Shown: positions 31,582 to 39,719, counted from the stretch's first letter. The stretch is 41,585 bases of DNA from Desulfuromonadaceae bacterium (GCA_028688955.1 JAQTXD010000027.1:1-41585), one strand, 5' to 3'. Program-made: numbers and translations. Notes: generated by a model from the sequence alone, not told the origin.

Positions 31582-33783
31582 TCAGGCCCCCTTCACAATC
31601 TTGACGAAATTCCCGCGCATGGCGGTGCCACCCATGATTGGATCAATGGCGCTCTTTGTTATCAGCTCGTCATCGGCAATCCCTTGACCGTTGGCACGGG
31701 TCATGCCTTTAGAATGTACACCAAAACCGTGATTCATATAGACCGCATCATCGCGCAGACGCTGAGTCAGTTTGATTTTGATACGGCCATTTGCAATAAC
31801 ACCGTCTTGATTGACTAATGACACATACTCACCGTTTTTCAATCCAAGTTCTTTCCCTTTTTTTGCATTGAGCCACAGAAAATTTTCCTTCTGCAGGTCG
31901 GTTAACATGAAGTTGTTGGTGGTTCGGGAGAACGTGTGCAGCGGTGCCCGACCGAACAGCAGGCGGAAATGCCCGGCCGGAGGAGTTGCATGTCTCGTGT
32001 ATTGCGGAACCGGGTCAAAACCTTTTTCCGCCAATTGTTTGGAATAGAGCTCAATCTTGCCTGATGGTGTTGCAAATTCCGGCTGGTTTTCCGCTGTGAT
32101 ATACGGATTGCCGCCAGTTTTAATAATCACGCCGTTTCTTCTCAATTCTGCAAAATCAACGCCCCCCGCTTCGCAACGTTTTGCCAGATATTCCTCGCCA
32201 TCTTTCCAGGGGAAGTAGGCCGACAGCCCCAGCTTTGCGCCCAGCTCCTTGGTCATCCACCAGGATGGCTTGGATTCAAACAGCGGCTCCACCGTCGGCT
32301 GACGCAGACTGACTTCAGACATCCCTTTGAACTTGCCGACTGCAAATTCATCAAAGCGTTCCATATAGGTACATTCCGGCAGGACGATATCTGCATAGTT
32401 GATGAAATCAACCGGCATCGTGTCAATAGCTACCAGTAGATCCAGGTTCTGTATTGCCTTGATGGTTTCCTGCTTGTCCGGCATGGTTTTCATAAGGTTG
32501 GAACCATACACGAACCACCCTTTGATAGGATGCGGTTTACCGGTGATCGTTGCCTCTTTGATGGTTGTGGTTGTCTGCAGCAGGGCAAACGGATATCCGG
32601 CATCCAGCTTTTCACCCTCTTCGACATGCGCTGGATACGGCGGCAATCCCGGATACTCCGGTATCTTTGTACCGGTCGGGAAGAAGTATCCTCCCTCGCG
32701 CCCCCAGGAGCCGAGAAGTGCGTTAAGAATGGCAATGGCCCGGCTCCGCTGGGTATCATCACCATACCAGGTGGAATAACGACCGGCACCGATGCAGACA
32801 TTGGGAGCGTTTTTACCCAGCTCACGGGCAACGTCGACAATCACATCACTTGCAATTGTTGTTTCTGTCTCGGCCCACATCGGTGTGTACTGCTGGACAG
32901 CAGCCCGTAACTCATCGAAGCCGGTAGCATATTTCGCGACATACTCTTTATCGTAGAGTCCCTCTTCAATAACAATCCTGATCCAGGCCAGCAGCAGAGC
33001 AAGATCGGTTGCCGGCTTGATCGGCAGCCAGCGATCAGCCTTGGATGCAATATTGGAAAGACGCGGGTCAACGACGGTCAATTTTGCGCCACTGGAGAAG
33101 CCCTTGACGATATCCTGCACCTGGCTGTTGTGGGCATTTTCACCAAGATGCGATCCAAGCAGGACAATATACTTGCTCTTGCTGAAATCGTAATATTCCG
33201 GGGATCCGACATCAGCACCGTACGTCAAAACAAAACCAATATCTCTTGGCCCCCGGCACTGCGCGAATGACGGAGCTGCAAAAGTTGTGACACCGTAGGC
33301 GTGCAGGAGATGTTTCCAGAACGCAGCACCGGTGCCGTGATACATCATTGCCAGTGCGCCGACTCCGTATTTTTCCTTGATTGCATTCATTTTTTTGGCA
33401 ATCAGGTCAAAAGCTTCGTCCCAGGAGGCGCGCTTCCAGACAGGTTCCCCGCGTTTGCCGGTGTTAATCAGGGGGAATTTAAGGCGATCAGGATCATACA
33501 GTGCGCCCAATGCAGCATTACCACGACCGCAAAGACGTCCACGACCACGCGCACTGAGCGGATTCCCGTCAATTTTTACGACCTTGTTATTCTCCACCTT
33601 GGCGATCAAACCGCAGTTCCAGAAACAGAGTTCGCAGAACGTGGGAATCTGTTTCATATCTTTCTGACCAGCCTCGTCAGCCCAGGAAAGAAACTTTTTC
33701 GGGACCGAGGTAGCTGCAGTGATCCCTGCGGTAGCAGCCCCGGCAGCCTTCAAGAATGTTCTACGTGAAAATTTGAATGACAC
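31582..33783 (-). CDS. Tat-exported molybdopterin oxidoreductase, PsrA/PhsA/SrrA-like
   Basis: A 733-residue catalytic subunit. A Tat signal (SRRTFLKAAGAA) is followed by a [4Fe-4S] motif C50-x2-C53-x3-C57-x27-C85, the molybdopterin-binding core, and a candidate molybdenum ligand C176 (FAQCRGPRD). The C-terminal dinucleotide-binding domain is present (FRLLFGRAPLHTFSR, VYMNHGFG). Family members reduce polysulfide, thiosulfate, tetrathionate, arsenate or selenite; the surrounding rhodanese genes are reminiscent of selenite respiratory operons, but substrate cannot be read from sequence. A GTG start is used, with AGGAGG 5 bases upstream. It is followed directly by NrfD and iron-sulfur subunits. 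Confidence 0.9.
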   Translation of the reverse strand: MSFKFSRRTFLKAAGAATAGITAATSVPKKFLSWADEAGQKDMKQIPTFCELCFWNCGLIAKVENNKVVKIDGNPLSARGRGRLCGRGNAALGALYDPDRLKFPLINTGKRGEPVWKRASWDEAFDLIAKKMNAIKEKYGVGALAMMYHGTGAAFWKHLLHAYGVTTFAAPSFAQCRGPRDIGFVLTYGADVGSPEYYDFSKSKYIVLLGSHLGENAHNSQVQDIVKGFSSGAKLTVVDPRLSNIASKADRWLPIKPATDLALLLAWIRIVIEEGLYDKEYVAKYATGFDELRAAVQQYTPMWAETETTIASDVIVDVARELGKNAPNVCIGAGRYSTWYGDDTQRSRAIAILNALLGSWGREGGYFFPTGTKIPEYPGLPPYPAHVEEGEKLDAGYPFALLQTTTTIKEATITGKPHPIKGWFVYGSNLMKTMPDKQETIKAIQNLDLLVAIDTMPVDFINYADIVLPECTYMERFDEFAVGKFKGMSEVSLRQPTVEPLFESKPSWWMTKELGAKLGLSAYFPWKDGEEYLAKRCEAGGVDFAELRRNGVIIKTGGNPYITAENQPEFATPSGKIELYSKQLAEKGFDPVPQYTRHATPPAGHFRLLFGRAPLHTFSRTTNNFMLTDLQKENFLWLNAKKGKELGLKNGEYVSLVNQDGVIANGRIKIKLTQRLRDDAVYMNHGFGVHSKGMTRANGQGIADDELITKSAIDPIMGGTAMRGNFVKIVKGA

Positions 33784-33885
33784 ATGTACCTCCTGTCAGG
33801 AGCAGATAATTAGTTATGATGATGGGGTAAATCCGATAATATGAATTGTCGGATATCTAACAGAAAAATTTTTGTTTTCTGCACA

Positions 33886-33910
33886 TGGAGCCCTGTTAAG
33901 TGGGGCTCCA
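33886..33910. other. Intercistronic hairpin between rhodanese-cytochrome and molybdopterin genes
   Basis: TGGAGCCC and GGGCTCCA (8-base arms) surround a 9-base loop, in the 144-base gap between the two genes. No T run follows on the minus strand, so it is more likely a processing or stability element than a terminator. Confidence 0.45.
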
Positions 33911-33927
33911 AACATATGTGCGTCCAA

Positions 33928-35325
33928 TTATTCCTTCGTCATTGTGTAGCTTCCGTCTTTTTCGAATTTAAAGCGGGCGTTTACATATTTCACATTGGTT
34001 ATGCCGAGGTTTTTAAGTTCGTTATATGCCATTTCAGCCATTACTCCCGTATTGCAATGGAGCACAATCTGCTTATCCTTCGGAAATTCGGCTATGCGCC
34101 CCCTGATATCATTCAGTGGTATAACTACTGAATCCTTCAATTTGGCGACCTTGGCCTCTGCCTGGCTGCGAACGTCGACGATCATGACATTGCTATGTGG
34201 AGCGGCAAGAATTTTTTTGAATTCATCCAGATCTATCTCTCCGGGGCGCGGTTTCGGTACATACACAACTTTTGAAGCGGGGTTACCGGTCGCAACTTCG
34301 AACTTGGCTGTTTTCCAGGCATCAAAACCACCGGTCAGGACCTTGACGTTGCCATAGCCAGCCTTAACCAGTTCTTTAGCAACAGAAGCGGCTTCTTTTC
34401 CACCCTTACCGTCATACACGACAATTGGTGCCTTCTTCTGTTTGATATCCAGTGATTTTGCCAGAACAGCCGCTTTTGCCGCTGGAAACGGCACCGCACC
34501 TGGAATAAACCCGGAGGAAACCGCCTTTGGCTTACGTGCGTCAAGAACCACGTACGGCACATCTTTGCAGGCTGTCTTCATGGATTGCGGTGTAAGTTCA
34601 GCATAGTTTTTTTCATACCAGGCCGGCATACCATCCTTGAATACTTTGACGTTAGTATAGCCAAGTTTCTTTGCCTTTGCCGCCGAACCGGGACTCATAT
34701 TGCAGGTCACACCTGAGCAGTAAAAAATGATCAGGGCATTTTTATCTTTAGGAAGTTTTTCCACATTTTTGTCAAACTCCGGGTATGGCAGACTGATAGC
34801 GGTCGGAATTGCGCCTTCGATGAAGCGGGCGGTCGGACGAGAGTCAAAGAGGAAATACCCTCCCTTCGCCGGACCTTTTGCCACAAGTTTTTCAATTTCT
34901 GGTGCAGTGATCAGCATCTCTTTTGAAACTTCTACCGGCGGTTTTGCAACGAGTTTTTGTGCAGTTTTGACACCATTTGCTTCCGTATACTCGATCTTTA
35001 TTTCATGTCCTTTTTTAATTTTGTTGTCTTTCAACAACTCACCATCACCGCTCTTACGCGCATCGTTAATGACTTTAATGTCATCTTCGTCAAACTTGAC
35101 CAGACTTACGGTGCCGTCAATCTTCACCTGGATGGCCTGAGCCTTAAACGAAACACCATCAAAATGACCGCGCAATACGTTCGGCTCCGCCTTGTGGCAG
35201 TTAGTGCATATTTTTTCAATAGTTGGATTTGCAGATGAAACATCCGGTGCTGCAGGATCTGCAGCATAAACCGTTGCTGCAGAGAGACTGGCGATTACGG
35301 CAGTCAATAGTATCTTTCTGGACAT
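33928..35325 (-). CDS. Exported monohaem cytochrome fused to three rhodanese domains
   Basis: A 465-residue periplasmic protein. After a signal peptide (about 1-22) come one haem c motif, C40-T-N-C43-H44, a short beta domain (about 50-125) and three rhodanese domains (about 138-240, 245-340, 362-455). Domain 1 has C203 (FYCSGVTC) and domain 3 has C424 (LHCNTGV); domain 2 has lost the cysteine (VVYDGKGGKE). GAGGAGG precedes the ATG at 35325. A rhodanese fused to a haem suggests that sulfur- or selenium-carrying thiols and electron transfer meet on one protein. It lies directly upstream of the molybdopterin oxidoreductase. Rhodanese genes also flank selenite-respiratory enzymes elsewhere. Confidence 0.88.
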   Translation of the reverse strand: MSRKILLTAVIASLSAATVYAADPAAPDVSSANPTIEKICTNCHKAEPNVLRGHFDGVSFKAQAIQVKIDGTVSLVKFDEDDIKVINDARKSGDGELLKDNKIKKGHEIKIEYTEANGVKTAQKLVAKPPVEVSKEMLITAPEIEKLVAKGPAKGGYFLFDSRPTARFIEGAIPTAISLPYPEFDKNVEKLPKDKNALIIFYCSGVTCNMSPGSAAKAKKLGYTNVKVFKDGMPAWYEKNYAELTPQSMKTACKDVPYVVLDARKPKAVSSGFIPGAVPFPAAKAAVLAKSLDIKQKKAPIVVYDGKGGKEAASVAKELVKAGYGNVKVLTGGFDAWKTAKFEVATGNPASKVVYVPKPRPGEIDLDEFKKILAAPHSNVMIVDVRSQAEAKVAKLKDSVVIPLNDIRGRIAEFPKDKQIVLHCNTGVMAEMAYNELKNLGITNVKYVNARFKFEKDGSYTMTKE

Positions 35326-35354
35326 GAATCGTGTCCTCCTCAATAAGATGCGGC

Positions 35355-35678
35355 CTAGCAGCCAGCAGTTTTCTTGAACATTTTGCTTGTGTTTACATCA
35401 CCGGATTTTTCATACTTTGTACGAATTTCATCACCTTCAACGATGCGCTTGTCCTTGAACTTGTCGAGGGTAAGGTCATCCGTAATTGTGATGGTAACCG
35501 AGGCTTCGGTTTTGCTGTCCTTAAGTACCGCTTTTGCCGACTTCCCATCAGCAGCAAGCTCAATCTTTGTAATTGTGCCGACCATTTTAATTTCTTCAGC
35601 AGCGGCTGTCCTCACCACAGTCAGTGAGGAAAAAACCATAAGAGCCATAACCAAGACCATCGATAATATCTTTTTCAT
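35355..35678 (-). CDS. Small exported beta-domain protein with C-terminal Gly-Cys
   Basis: A 107-residue protein. A signal peptide (about 1-27) precedes a compact beta-rich domain (MVGTITKIELAADGKSAKAV, VTITITDDLTLDKF, VEGDEIRTKYE) and a tail ending KKTAGC. The only cysteine of the mature protein is the last residue. The segment 64-101 resembles residues 78-124 of the neighbouring triple-rhodanese cytochrome, so the two share a domain. AAGGAG precedes the ATG. It lies 29 bases before that gene. A substrate-carrier role on the terminal thiol is inferred. Confidence 0.72.
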   Translation of the reverse strand: MKKILSMVLVMALMVFSSLTVVRTAAAEEIKMVGTITKIELAADGKSAKAVLKDSKTEASVTITITDDLTLDKFKDKRIVEGDEIRTKYEKSGDVNTSKMFKKTAGC

Positions 35679-35753
35679 TTTAGATTCTCCTTTTCATGTT
35701 TTACGATATTTATTTCTATTAGATTCTGCTTTTTCATTCTGGATGATAAAGAA

Positions 35754-35784
35754 CTGTCGGGGAGTGGTCTTGCCTCCCCGACAG
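35754..35784 (-). terminator. Hairpin after the large porin gene
   Basis: Perfect 11-base arms CTGTCGGGGAG and CTCCCCGACAG surround a 9-base loop, 16 bases after the porin stop on the minus strand, with TTCTTTAT following. It should end much of the porin transcript and lower expression of the downstream genes. Confidence 0.65.
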
Positions 35785-35800
35785 GATTTTGATTGCGCGG

Positions 35801-37819
35801 TTAGAACTTCACCTCGAATGTCGCGTACACATCGTGTGCTTTCTTCATTGGTGCGAGTAGCATCAAGTCTGTAGGTTGGATCGATGAAATCTTTACCGGT
35901 GCACCAACCCAGTTGTTGCTACCCGTATACTCGAAATCATAGTATTGGTAACCGAGTTTAAAAAACCCTTTGCTCAAGTAAGAAGAAATTGGCTTAAGAT
36001 CAAGCTCCTGAATGATGTATGGTTCATACACATTGCCACGAGTTCCAACCTTACTGGTCCACATATCATCCGCTGCAGGTGCAAAAGTAATCCAATCTTT
36101 CGAACCATGATTGAATTCAAAACCAATCTTTGTTTTTGAGGGAAGATCGTAACGTATACCTGCATAGGCTGCCCAACCAGTTTTGCTCGTTGGCGCATCT
36201 GGAGCAAAGAACGCCCCAGTCATAAGCCCTTGGAATCCAGCGTTATCAGATACATTGTTATTTGGATGAGTGACACTTAATCCAAAATCAGTGAAGAAGT
36301 TCAGTTTGCCTGGACCTATGTTTTTGAGAGTACTCATTGCACCAATTCCATACCAGTCGATGCTGCCAAGATTTACAGCAGGTGCGGTGTTACCAAATAT
36401 GGTATTGTTCATGGAAGGAAAGTCAAAAATATCAAATCCGCGGTTCCACTGCATCCAAACACGGAGTGGGTCCGTATCAACCGGGATAACTGCAACTCCC
36501 AACATATCGGTATCTTTCACACTATTTGAGGATACCGTAATACCACTATCAAAACCTCTACCATAACAGACTTTTGCATATGCCCCAGGCAGCGCATCTA
36601 TGTCCGGTGCATACCCAACCGTCATGCCATCGAATGCATAGTCAACCAACAATGCAGGAGTTCCACCATTGCCGGGGCGCTCGTTATTAAGTCTCAGGTT
36701 ACTTGGGGCACCATTAGTTGAAGGACGTCGACCAACAGAAAACCATAATGGTTGATCTAAAATATTGCTCCACGTCGCAAAAGCACGATCAACATTCAAG
36801 AGGCTATCTGACGGTACGTGACTGAGAGTACCATCAAAAGTACCTACACGATCAGCAAAGAAGTTGCCCATAGTTGCTGAATCATTCTGTGATCCAAAAG
36901 TCTTGTACATATCTAGTTTTGCATGAACAGTAATATCCTGGGTTGCCTTGGCAGTTAAATCGAGACCAAATTTATTCGTGTAGAGTGTTTCATTTTTTGG
37001 TTTGTGGCTGGATTCCTGACCAAGAATGCGTGGGGATTGAAAAGTTGGAGGTAGCCCAGCCGGTAATTTGGATGGGTCTCCTAAGAACGCCTGCATCATT
37101 GCCTGCATCAAATAACCGGCTTTGATAGGATCAGACATAATCGTATTAAATTGAGTCATATCTCCACCATTTGCAGCATAATATGCACCTGCAGCATTGA
37201 ATACAGACGTGCTTTGACCAGGCAATCCACCGGTTAGTCCACTCAATATTTTTTGTTGTTGTGGTGTTAGAGTTGCAAAAGTTGGAAAACCTGCAACACT
37301 TCCAGCAGGATTCGCCGCTAAGTTTGCAAGAAAAGTTCCTGTAGGTCCAGGAGCTCCACCCGAATTGGCCGCAAGCATTGTTCCCATGGCTGCAGGCATA
37401 TACTGATTGAGGAGTACACCCATCTGGGAGCCAGTAAATAATGAACCGGATTTTCCCAGTGCAAAAAACGATACGCCACTAGTCCAATTGGTACCTGCCG
37501 GTTTTAAAATCGCCGAATTATCTGCTATACTTCCCAAAAAAAACTTTGTCATATTCTGCATTGTGCCAATAGCATCGGAATAAGGCACTGTTTCTCCATG
37601 CAGCGAATCAACCCGAAAGCGGTACTCACCACCAATCGTCAGCCATTTACCGATAGACTTGTCCTCAACCTTCTTGACTGCCCCCTTGAGGTCATTAACC
37701 TCTTTGGTCAGCTTGTCAACTTTCAGCTGCAGGTCCGCCTCCGCAGCATTCGCTGCCAGGGGCACCATCAGTCCCAACACAAGCATAACCGCGATTTTTT
37801 TGATGTTCTTCTTTTTCAT
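35801..37819 (-). CDS. Large outer-membrane porin, DUF3373-like
   Basis: A 672-residue exported protein. A signal peptide (about 1-26) is followed by a short coiled coil (LQLKVDKLTKEVNDLKGAVKKVED, typical of porins that contact peptidoglycan) and a conserved strand (WLTIGGEYRFRVDSLHGE), then a long barrel with a Gly/Ala/Pro/Met-rich insert of about 180 residues, and a C-terminal Phe (YATFEVKF). GGGAGG lies 3 bases before the ATG. The coding sequence looks clearly more AT-rich than its neighbours. It is the first gene of the module; a channel letting an oxyanion substrate reach the periplasmic enzyme is a reasonable guess. Confidence 0.82.
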   Translation of the reverse strand: MKKKNIKKIAVMLVLGLMVPLAANAAEADLQLKVDKLTKEVNDLKGAVKKVEDKSIGKWLTIGGEYRFRVDSLHGETVPYSDAIGTMQNMTKFFLGSIADNSAILKPAGTNWTSGVSFFALGKSGSLFTGSQMGVLLNQYMPAAMGTMLAANSGGAPGPTGTFLANLAANPAGSVAGFPTFATLTPQQQKILSGLTGGLPGQSTSVFNAAGAYYAANGGDMTQFNTIMSDPIKAGYLMQAMMQAFLGDPSKLPAGLPPTFQSPRILGQESSHKPKNETLYTNKFGLDLTAKATQDITVHAKLDMYKTFGSQNDSATMGNFFADRVGTFDGTLSHVPSDSLLNVDRAFATWSNILDQPLWFSVGRRPSTNGAPSNLRLNNERPGNGGTPALLVDYAFDGMTVGYAPDIDALPGAYAKVCYGRGFDSGITVSSNSVKDTDMLGVAVIPVDTDPLRVWMQWNRGFDIFDFPSMNNTIFGNTAPAVNLGSIDWYGIGAMSTLKNIGPGKLNFFTDFGLSVTHPNNNVSDNAGFQGLMTGAFFAPDAPTSKTGWAAYAGIRYDLPSKTKIGFEFNHGSKDWITFAPAADDMWTSKVGTRGNVYEPYIIQELDLKPISSYLSKGFFKLGYQYYDFEYTGSNNWVGAPVKISSIQPTDLMLLAPMKKAHDVYATFEVKF

Positions 37820-37959
37820 GTTACCTCCCTCTAGAGTTAGATTGAGTCTGTATACCAGTAAATTCTGCAATTACAACTCCAGATATATCGAATTCTGACT
37901 ATATAAAACAACATTCAATCCAACTATATTGTTTTACGCATATTTTAATTTTTAAAAAA
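37820..37959. other. AT-rich promoter region of the 29-38 kb module
   Basis: No gene is visible. The stretch is AT-rich and holds an imperfect symmetry, AAAACAA and TTGTTTT separated by about 17 bases, with TATATAGT-like sequence on the minus strand. A promoter with good spacing could not be settled. Confidence 0.4.
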
Positions 37960-38040
37960 AAATCCCACTCTAAAAATAGAATGGGATTTGAAAATTTTTG
38001 CGGTTATTTAACTTATTTCACTTCCGTCAAATAACCGCAA
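37960..38040 (-). terminator. Two adjacent hairpins ending the single-domain rhodanese transcript
   Basis: The first, in minus-strand order, has 12-base arms TTGCGGTTATTT and AAATAACCGCAA (plus strand 37998-38040). The second (37960-37989) pairs AAATCCCA with TGGGATTT and is followed by a long T run on the minus strand, a strong rho-independent terminator. They separate the upstream genes from the seven-gene module. Confidence 0.8.
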
Positions 38041-38067
38041 TATGAACCGTACAATGTGATTTGACGA

Positions 38068-38442
38068 CTAACGCTGAATAGGAAATCCATTTCGATACCA
38101 GCCAACTATGCCATCTGTCACGTTATATACATCCTTGTACCCTCGTTGAGCGAGGAAACTGGCCACCGGTTTTGAGCGTGAACCGACAGCACAATACACG
38201 ACAATCGTCCTGTTCTTTGGTACTTCTCGCACCCGCCGCTCGAATTCACCGATCGGTATCAGAACTGAACCTGCCAGCTTTCCCTGGCTGTACTCCTGGG
38301 GAGTACGCACGTCCAGCAGATAGATTGACTTGTTTTTGTCAAGCAATGCTTTCGCCTCACGGGCTGAGATATCCTTCTCTGCCGCCCAGGCTTGTGTTAC
38401 AAAAACCGCCACCATCATCAGCATAAGTACAATTTTTTGCAT
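38068..38442 (-). CDS. Exported single-domain rhodanese
   Basis: A 124-residue periplasmic sulfurtransferase-like protein. A signal peptide (about 1-20, ending AWA) precedes one rhodanese domain with the CDC25-like start LLDVRTPQEYSQGKLAGSVLIPIGEF and active-site loop VVYCAVGSRS. The ATG at 38442 has AAGGAG 9 bases upstream; a longer reading would run through the MBL-fold gene. It follows the MBL-fold gene, from which it starts 28 bases after the stop, and ends at two hairpins. It is the third exported rhodanese in 14 kb. Confidence 0.88.
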   Translation of the reverse strand: MQKIVLMLMMVAVFVTQAWAAEKDISAREAKALLDKNKSIYLLDVRTPQEYSQGKLAGSVLIPIGEFERRVREVPKNRTIVVYCAVGSRSKPVASFLAQRGYKDVYNVTDGIVGWYRNGFPIQR

Positions 38443-38470
38443 CCTGCATTTCTCCTTAAAAGCAGATATA

Positions 38471-39304
38471 TTACACTTCCAATGAGTATCCAACCTGAGC
38501 AGTTTGAAACTCTTTCGGCATCTCCCGCGATAAACGGGCAGAAGCGGCAAAGCCGGTGCAGTGACTGGCCGCAAGTTTTTTGAGCCCGAGCTTCCGCAGT
38601 TCCACGATTGATTTTCCAAGCTGTTCCTGACTGCAGAATCCGAGATGGGTACCGCCAATTACTGCGTAAATGTCCCGTCTGCCGGTCATGGTAGCAACAT
38701 GCTGCACTGTATTCACAACCCCCGCATGACAACATCCCAACACCAGGACAAGCCCGCTGTCACTCTCTACCACCAGTGACTGGTCATCCGGCGTTATGTC
38801 CGGTTCCTGACCGGCACAGTCGCAATACAATCCCTGGTCACCCGTTTCGAAGTCAGTTACACGCGGCACCTCCCCGGTAAGAAAGATACCGGGAGCGATG
38901 GCACGAAAATCTTTTGAAATGTCGAAAGTTGCACCAAGCGCTTGTAATTCCTCACGACTCGCAGGTATCGAAATCGGATAGCACTCCCCCGTATCTTTGA
39001 CCCGATAGCGGGACTGGAAAACGGCAGGGTGCGCCAGGATCTGCTTTGCACCGCATTCAAGCAGCAAAGGCTTCAAACCGCCGGCATGATCATAATGACC
39101 ATGGGAAATCACCACCCGTTTGACGAGCGATAGATCTTTGTTCATACGCCGGGCGTTGTGCAGCAGCGTCAACCCCTGTCCGGTATCGAACAATAGCGGG
39201 TCCCCACCTGACGGTTCTATCAGAGCTGAAAAGCCGTGTTCACCCAACGTACCCGAGAGTGGACCGACGGAGTTTTCGCAGAGGATGGTGATGCGAACGG
39301 TCAT
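38471..39304 (-). CDS. MBL-fold metallohydrolase, dihydropterin phosphate synthase-like family
   Basis: A 277-residue soluble protein with the metallo-beta-lactamase motif H68-G-H70-Y-D72-H73 ([13 protein letters not shown]) and later metal-ligand segments ([18 protein letters not shown]). It resembles the group named after a 7,8-dihydropterin-6-methyl-ribofuranosylaminobenzene phosphate synthase, most of whose members have no proven reaction. Its ATG overlaps the DUF2892 stop by 4 bases (ATGA), so it is translationally coupled. With the DUF2892 protein and rhodanese next to it, a role in thiol or persulfide chemistry is possible. Confidence 0.82.
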   Translation of the reverse strand: MTVRITILCENSVGPLSGTLGEHGFSALIEPSGGDPLLFDTGQGLTLLHNARRMNKDLSLVKRVVISHGHYDHAGGLKPLLLECGAKQILAHPAVFQSRYRVKDTGECYPISIPASREELQALGATFDISKDFRAIAPGIFLTGEVPRVTDFETGDQGLYCDCAGQEPDITPDDQSLVVESDSGLVLVLGCCHAGVVNTVQHVATMTGRRDIYAVIGGTHLGFCSQEQLGKSIVELRKLGLKKLAASHCTGFAASARLSREMPKEFQTAQVGYSLEV

Positions 39305-39525
39305 TTACCGCAGCAGCTCTTCGGGAATTTCGGCACACCCATCTTCCCGAGAATATTAAACAATGGGCAGAATTGCGTAAATCCTGACTGGAAAAGATTC
39401 AGGCCGACAAAGCCGGTAAACCAGAGCCAGTTGGGAGAATGAAAATGTGCCAGAGCAAGCGAGAGCATGATAAATGTTCCGGCAACGATACGTACAATGC
39501 GTTCAATATAAAATTCTTCTTTCAT
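39301..39525 (-). CDS. DUF2892-family inner-membrane protein
   Basis: A 74-residue protein with two hydrophobic segments (about 10-28 and 33-48), starting [19 protein letters not shown] and containing [15 protein letters not shown], the pattern of the DUF2892 domain that is often fused to rhodaneses (for example YgaP). It ends in a Cys pair (SCCGK). Here the rhodanese is a separate protein two genes downstream. AAGGAG lies before the ATG. Confidence 0.86.
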   Translation of the reverse strand: MKEEFYIERIVRIVAGTFIMLSLALAHFHSPNWLWFTGFVGLNLFQSGFTQFCPLFNILGKMGVPKFPKSCCGK

Positions 39526-39629
39526 GGTGCAGCTCCTTTACCGCCAGATGACTGGGGAGTATCTTTCTGAGAATTATTCTTGATGTTGTTTTTTTGGCCT
39601 CGGTCCCCGAGGTCGCATGAATCGGCCAT

Positions 39630-39719
39630 TCAGGTGGAGATACCGAGACGGGGCAGAATATATTTCTGCAGAACAACCCAGCACACCAGAATAGCGATCA
39701 TTACAAGCAGATCATTCAT
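39630..39719 (-). CDS. 29-residue predicted membrane peptide
   Basis: A short reading frame, MNDLLVMIAILVCWVVLQKY followed by ILPRLGIST, with one hydrophobic helix holding a cysteine. AAGGA lies 8 bases before its ATG, and it begins 20 bases after the stop of the C_GCAxxG_C_C gene in the same direction. Good RBS, spacing and hydrophobicity support a real gene, but it is too short for certainty. Confidence 0.5.
   Translation of the reverse strand: MNDLLVMIAILVCWVVLQKYILPRLGIST

Noticed and set aside
31582..33783. Selenocysteine in the molybdopterin subunit
   Set aside because: The candidate metal ligand is an ordinary TGC cysteine and the frame has no internal TGA.
39596..39614. Hairpin GGCCTCGG/CCGAGGTC before the DUF2892 gene's downstream neighbour
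   Set aside because: On the transcribed (minus) strand it is followed by A and preceded by no T run, so it is not a terminator for these genes; role unclear.
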